Assembly (NCBI GenBank): GCA_021813265.1
Contig: JAKALF010000030.1
Span: 1-7,492, forward strand
Direction: 5' to 3'
Length of the DNA stretch: 7,492 nucleotides
From: a bacterium
Lineage (GTDB): Bacteria; Patescibacteriota; Minisyncoccia; UBA6257; GWB1-50-10
Positions 4,226 to 7,492 of the stretch are shown in pieces; within the stretch, counting starts at the first letter, position 1, and each line of letters begins with the position of its first letter. The translations under genes were made by a program, and so were the position numbers. The notes below the pieces were generated by a model that did no database searches, had not been told where the DNA came from, and worked only from the letters and a program-made list of their open reading frames with translations.

Positions 4226-6772
4226 ATGAAAAAACTTTTGATGAGTTGTTTTTTGTTTTTGTTCTTGGTTGTTGTAGCTTATAGCCAGAACAAGACGGGG
4301 TATAACCTAGTTGATTCAGCTAACGTAGCCAACGTTAGCGCGTACCAGTCGGTTATATCTAACGTGGGAAACGCTCACGCGTTTACCCAAACCGGAATTT
4401 CTACGACCAAAAATGCCATACCGTACACGGCATGGCAGAGAATGTTTGGTCAGGCGTATTCCTTACCCGATTCGGTTATCGTAACCGGATATGGGGATCC
4501 GAATTCACAGCTCACAAGGCTGGGAATTCAATTGAGGACTAATGGGGATACCGTGAATTTTTCCGGGACTTCGCTTCAAATTTTACAAGCGAAGGCTCAA
4601 GTACAAAGAATTTCATTTTTATTGTATAAAAATTCTTCTCAAACGACATTCAATCAATTGAGGTTTTACGCCTCATTTGAACAAAATGTTGTGGGGAATA
4701 TGAAATTCTATATCGTAAAAATTGAAATTTATTCCGGAGGAACATACACGGTAATTGACGATGGGTCCGGAACTGGAACGGGATTATTACCTCCACCTTC
4801 GGTATTATACTATCCACAAAATGGGGCGGTTGACGTCCCCGTGGATACCGTATTCAGGTGGAGTTCTGTTTCGGGAGCCACTGGTTACAGTTTTAATTTG
4901 GATGGAAATATCTCAATTGTTTCCGACACATTCAAAACAGTTACCGGCATGAGTTATGGAGCAGGACATACATGGAGTGTCGCTACGATAAATAGCGCGG
5001 GTACAGGAAGTTATTCCAGTATCGCGACATTTACGACTGTAAGCGCTCCTATCGTGGCCCCTTCCAAGCCGGAGCTTGTGTCTCCCCTAAACAACGCAAT
5101 TGATGTTCCTGTTAGTGAGACTCTTAAATGGAGGTCTTCAACGGGAGCGGTAACCTACAAGTTACTGATCTACACATCTACTGATACGCTGATAAGTCAG
5201 GTACTTTCAGATACCGCGTATCTCGCGGGAAGTCTTTCCACTAATACACAATATTGGTGGAACGTGATTGCCCAGAATTCCGTTGCGAATGTTTCAAGTG
5301 ACACTTGGACGTTCACAACAATTTCTTCCGGGAATCCTCCTCTTCCCACAACCCTAATTGCTCCCATAAATGGAGCGACGGGGGTGACTAATCCGGTAAA
5401 CTTTTCATGGAACTCATCAACTGGGGCAACAATGTATAGAATCATTGTCACAAAGACAATAGGAAACATTATTGTCGCGGATGAGACAGTTACGAGTACC
5501 GCGTTTGTGAAGCAACTTCTTGATACCACTCAGTATGAGTGGAAAGTGAGTTCTGGAAACGCGTACGGGTTCTCGGGTTTCAGCCAGGTTTGGAGCTTTA
5601 CAACATCTCCTCCAGTCGTTGGATTGCAGGTTCCAGTAGTTGCCTATCCTCAAGATGGAGCAACGGGATTGGATATAAATTTTACAGCAGTTATAACAAG
5701 CGTGACCAACGCGACAAGTTATGATTTACAGCTCATAAAAGATACGGTCATGATGACAACCTATTCTTCAACGAGCACTTCGTTTGTGATAAGCGGACTG
5801 TCGTACAGTACGCTATACAAACTTAGGGCTCGGGCGAAAAATAGTTCTCAGACTAGTGACTGGGGACCGCTTTCGTCTTTTACGACGAAACCGGCGCAAG
5901 TCACGGTTCAGAGACCAACGCTTTTGAGTCCTAAAAACGGATCAACGGGAGTTTCTCCCAACGTCCGTTTCGCGTGGCTGGTTAACGGCCAGCCGGATTC
6001 TTTGAGATTTCAATTGTTTGAAGGAGGAAATGTTGTTATCGACTTGAAATTTCCCGCTTCTATTACCTCATACGATTCTCCAATGTTGAAATACTTGACA
6101 ACGTATTTCTGGAGAATGTTGGGGATAAAGTCGGGAGTCTCGAGTGATTGGACTGACCTCTTTTCTTTTACGACCATGAGTGCTCCCATAATCCTCCAAG
6201 CTCCAGCTCTTTTATCTCCCCCCAATAACTCAGTGGTTCATACGCTCAATCCCACGTTATCGTGGGGAAGCGTTCAAGGAGCAGGAGCGTATGTGCTCCA
6301 GGTTTCAAATTCATCTAAGTTTGAGACGTTTTTTCAAACGTCTACAAATATAACGAGTTTTGAGTTGCCAAACTCATACACTCATGACGGATTCACGTAC
6401 TACTGGAGAGTACGGGCCGTAAAGGGGAATGAGATGAGTAATTGGAGTGAAGTCTGGAATTTTCTTATCCTTATTACCACAAATGTGGAGAGGATAGAGG
6501 GAATTCCAACCTCATATTCGTTATCCCAGAATTATCCCAATCCCTTTAACCCAAGTACGGTTATAGATTTTAGTGTTCCACGTGAATCTCACGTGATATT
6601 AAAAATCTATGATATTACCGGGAGGGAAGTAAAAACGTTGCTTGATGGTGATCTCCCGGTTGGGAGATATAAGGCAACATTCGACGCTTCCCAATTGGCA
6701 AGCGGAATGTATATTTATAGAATTATTGCAGAAAATTTTGTTGAAACCAAAAAAATGGTTTTGATGAAATAG
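4226..6772 (+). CDS. Secreted FN3-repeat surface protein with T9SS type A sorting domain
   Basis: An 848-residue exported protein. Residues 1-21 are a signal peptide (MKK, a long Phe/Leu/Val core, AYSQ). Residues 22-180 are a unique N-terminal domain I cannot assign, ending in a Gly/Thr/Ser linker (about 178-187). Six fibronectin type III-like repeats follow (about 188-272, 280-366, 372-460, 468-555, 562-650, 657-748), each opening with a P-x-x-x-x-P-x-[ND]-[NG] turn and most closing with F-T-T. Residues about 763-848 form a T9SS type A sorting domain: SLSQNYPNPFNPSTVI, L-K-I-Y-D-I-T-G-R-E-V, GRYKATFDASQLASGMYIYR, and a final KKMVLMK. In known systems this domain directs export across the outer membrane by T9SS, followed by removal of the tail and attachment to the surface or release. 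No catalytic domain is seen, so adhesion or a scaffold role is most likely. The start has SD AAGGAG. No T9SS machinery gene is in the window. Confidence 0.93.
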   Translation: MKKLLMSCFLFLFLVVVAYSQNKTGYNLVDSANVANVSAYQSVISNVGNAHAFTQTGISTTKNAIPYTAWQRMFGQAYSLPDSVIVTGYGDPNSQLTRLGIQLRTNGDTVNFSGTSLQILQAKAQVQRISFLLYKNSSQTTFNQLRFYASFEQNVVGNMKFYIVKIEIYSGGTYTVIDDGSGTGTGLLPPPSVLYYPQNGAVDVPVDTVFRWSSVSGATGYSFNLDGNISIVSDTFKTVTGMSYGAGHTWSVATINSAGTGSYSSIATFTTVSAPIVAPSKPELVSPLNNAIDVPVSETLKWRSSTGAVTYKLLIYTSTDTLISQVLSDTAYLAGSLSTNTQYWWNVIAQNSVANVSSDTWTFTTISSGNPPLPTTLIAPINGATGVTNPVNFSWNSSTGATMYRIIVTKTIGNIIVADETVTSTAFVKQLLDTTQYEWKVSSGNAYGFSGFSQVWSFTTSPPVVGLQVPVVAYPQDGATGLDINFTAVITSVTNATSYDLQLIKDTVMMTTYSSTSTSFVISGLSYSTLYKLRARAKNSSQTSDWGPLSSFTTKPAQVTVQRPTLLSPKNGSTGVSPNVRFAWLVNGQPDSLRFQLFEGGNVVIDLKFPASITSYDSPMLKYLTTYFWRMLGIKSGVSSDWTDLFSFTTMSAPIILQAPALLSPPNNSVVHTLNPTLSWGSVQGAGAYVLQVSNSSKFETFFQTSTNITSFELPNSYTHDGFTYYWRVRAVKGNEMSNWSEVWNFLILITTNVERIEGIPTSYSLSQNYPNPFNPSTVIDFSVPRESHVILKIYDITGREVKTLLDGDLPVGRYKATFDASQLASGMYIYRIIAENFVETKKMVLMK
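4787..6469 (+). repeat. Six tandem fibronectin III-like domain repeats (coding)
   Basis: Six units of about 85-95 codons recur at the protein level. Shared marks are a start like L-x-x-P-x-[ND]-[GN]-[AS], then [FL]-x-W in five of the six, S-x-T-x-[FY] in mid-repeat, a Tyr-rich strand such as YWWNV, YEWKV, YFWRM or YYWRVRA, and an ending W-x-F-T-T or a close variant. The fourth unit lacks the early Trp (FTAVITSV). The DNA is diverged between units, with no long identical stretch noticed, so these look like old duplications rather than recent ones. Confidence 0.85.
6512..6769 (+). other. T9SS C-terminal sorting domain (coding segment)
   Basis: The last 86 codons carry the type A sorting signature: NYPNPFNP at about residues 769-776, YDITGREV at about 795-802, LASGMYIY at about 824-831, and the closing basic KKMVLMK. 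The NYPNPFNPST form is the version common in Ignavibacteriota and related FCB lineages. Separated from the last FN3 repeat by a short linker (NVERIEGIPT). Confidence 0.92.
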
Positions 6773-6783
6773 AAGGCGATTAA

Positions 6784-6813
6784 AGCCCCCTCACGTGAGG
6801 GGGCTGTTTATTC
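6784..6813 (+). terminator. Intrinsic terminator of the surface protein gene
   Basis: A perfect 22-bp palindrome (6784-6805; arm AGCCCCCTCAC) starts 12 nt after the TAG stop and is followed by GTTTATTCTT, a U-rich tract. The stem is strongly GC-rich in an otherwise AT-rich gap. The tract runs directly into the TTGACA of the next promoter, as at 3519-3553. Confidence 0.88.
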
Positions 6814-6842
6814 TTGACATTATTAATATTATATGCTATTAT
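6814..6842 (+). promoter_or_regulatory. Sigma-70-type promoter of the 114-aa secreted protein gene
   Basis: TTGACA (6814-6819), a 17-bp spacer and TATTAT (6837-6842, 5 of 6) with TGC just before it, an extended -10. The predicted start near 6849 gives a leader of about 40 nt that contains TTTAAAC (6864-6870) and SD AAGGAG (6877-6882), 6 nt before the ATG. This is the strongest promoter match in the window. Confidence 0.8.
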
Positions 6843-6888
6843 TAAATCAGAAAATTTTACATTTTTAAACTAATTTAAGGAGATTGCC

Positions 6889-7233
6889 ATGAAAGCAACT
6901 TTGGTAATAGCGTTCTTTCTTTTTTTAACTCCATTGTTCGCGCAAGAAAACGAGAACATGAAAAGGGTAGGCGATAGCATTCTTACAAAAAGCGATTCTC
7001 TTTTAAGGGACATAAAAACAACCATTGAAAAACAATTTGTTTCTATAACTTCTGATGGGGAGATAGATAAGGGTGATATGCTGAAGTTGGAAGAGGGGAT
7101 TAATTATTTTAAAGGAACAAAGAAAAGATTAGATAAAAGATTACACATATTCTTTCTTAGCACTACCGTTACCCTTGATTCATCATATCAAACCATGGTG
7201 AATGTTGTACTTTCGTTATGGAAAAGAAAATAG
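6889..7233 (+). CDS. Small secreted protein, unrecognised; possibly the front part of a frameshifted gene
   Basis: A 114-residue protein. Residues 1-19 form a signal peptide (MKATLVIAFFLFLTPLFAQ), with likely cleavage at A-Q. The mature part is charged and probably helical (about 25-50 and 60-82). Residues 52-63 contain S-x-T-x-D-G-E-I-D-x-x-D, which loosely resembles an EF-hand loop but lacks the first Asp and the final Glu, so calcium binding is only a weak possibility. No family is recognised. The start has SD AAGGAG and its own promoter. The end is suspect: it stops at TAG 7231-7233 in an A-rich stretch, while the next frame is open from 7202 to the window edge and starts without an SD. 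The protein may therefore really continue into that frame as a longer membrane protein. Confidence 0.7.
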   Translation: MKATLVIAFFLFLTPLFAQENENMKRVGDSILTKSDSLLRDIKTTIEKQFVSITSDGEIDKGDMLKLEEGINYFKGTKKRLDKRLHIFFLSTTVTLDSSYQTMVNVVLSLWKRK

Positions 7234-7492
7234 TGACGGACGATATAATTCCTTGGGATCGTATTGTGATGATAAATATGAAACTATACGGAAAACCGCC
7301 GTTTCAATTTTAGGTCACGACGTTAACGTTTCTTGGGGATTAGAAAAAAATGCGAGCTTTGTTTGCTTGTCTATAATTCTTTCTTTAATTGGCGGACTCT
7401 TTGTAACTTATTTTATTGATAAAAAAATAGAACCTCTTTCTGAAGGCGCCGGCGTCGCTCTTTTCCTCGTGGTAAGCATCATTTCTTTTTTG
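7202..7492 (+). CDS. Membrane protein, 3' partial (open to the window edge)
   Basis: A frame with no stop runs from ATG 7202 to the right edge, 97 codons, directly after an in-frame TGA (7199-7201). The first 50 residues are polar (for example YGKENSDGRYNSLGSYCDD, then a helix KYETIRKTAVSIL). Residues about 52-72 are a clear membrane helix (FVCLSIILSLIGGLFVTYFI), followed by DKKIEP and then the beginning of a second helix (GVALFLVVSIISFL). The frame overlaps the end of the 114-aa gene by 32 nt. Unlike the other right-block genes it has no SD before its ATG. It is either a translationally coupled second gene or the downstream part of the 114-aa gene after a one-base shift. No family is recognised. 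Confidence 0.55.
   Translation, partial: MLYFRYGKENSDGRYNSLGSYCDDKYETIRKTAVSILGHDVNVSWGLEKNASFVCLSIILSLIGGLFVTYFIDKKIEPLSEGAGVALFLVVSIISFL

Noticed and set aside
5197..6225. - strand open frames and a short + strand frame inside the surface protein gene
   Set aside because: They lie opposite or within clear FN3 repeats and have no start signals.
6579..6797. CACGTG at 6579, 6590 and 6792
   Set aside because: Two copies are within coding sequence of the sorting domain and the third is the centre of the terminator palindrome; they look coincidental.
7218..7313. 31-codon + strand frame, also the result of a -1 shift from the 114-aa gene
   Set aside because: It has no SD and no recognisable feature, and it competes with the much longer open frame at 7202-7492.

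Overview
The window has two blocks of different character that meet at about position 2,780.

Left block (1-2772, all on the + strand): a tightly packed operon with the tail of an unrecognised protein, a YggU/DUF167 protein, a membrane-anchored Gmad2-domain protein and a complete UvrB. Gaps are 3 nt, 1 nt and an ATGA overlap. None of the three visible starts has a clear Shine-Dalgarno (SD) sequence, so translational coupling is likely. A short DUF167 protein, an anchored Gmad2 protein and a 660-residue UvrB side by side remind me of Patescibacteria (CPR, Parcubacteria-like) genomes. That is a recollection of family distribution, not a measurement.

Right block (2,753-7,492): genes for exported or membrane proteins, each with its own promoter. 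On the - strand are a small predicted outer-membrane beta-barrel (220 aa, ends in Phe) and a single-pass proline-rich membrane protein (168 aa) with a terminal CxxC. On the + strand are an 848-residue surface protein with six fibronectin-III-like repeats and a C-terminal type IX secretion (T9SS) sorting domain, a small secreted protein (114 aa), and an open frame running off the right edge that encodes a membrane protein. Three of the proteins have signal peptides ending in Ala-Gln or Ser-Gln, common in Bacteroidota, Ignavibacteriota and relatives. The four genes have clear SD sequences, TTGACA -35 boxes with 17-bp spacers, and predicted leaders of about 35-40 nt. Three are followed by a recognisable hairpin terminator. 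Two - strand and + strand transcription units diverge from one 24-bp perfect palindrome whose ends are the two -35 boxes.

The right block implies an outer membrane and T9SS (FCB-type cell envelope), while the left block looks Patescibacteria-like. The window may come from an unusual diderm lineage, from transfer of envelope genes next to uvrB, or from an assembly join. The - strand terminator spans the junction and uses uvrB codons as its T-tract, which argues somewhat for true linkage. UvrB acts in nucleotide excision repair; the right-block genes probably build or decorate the cell surface. No RNA genes, CRISPR arrays, insertion sequences or integrase genes are visible.
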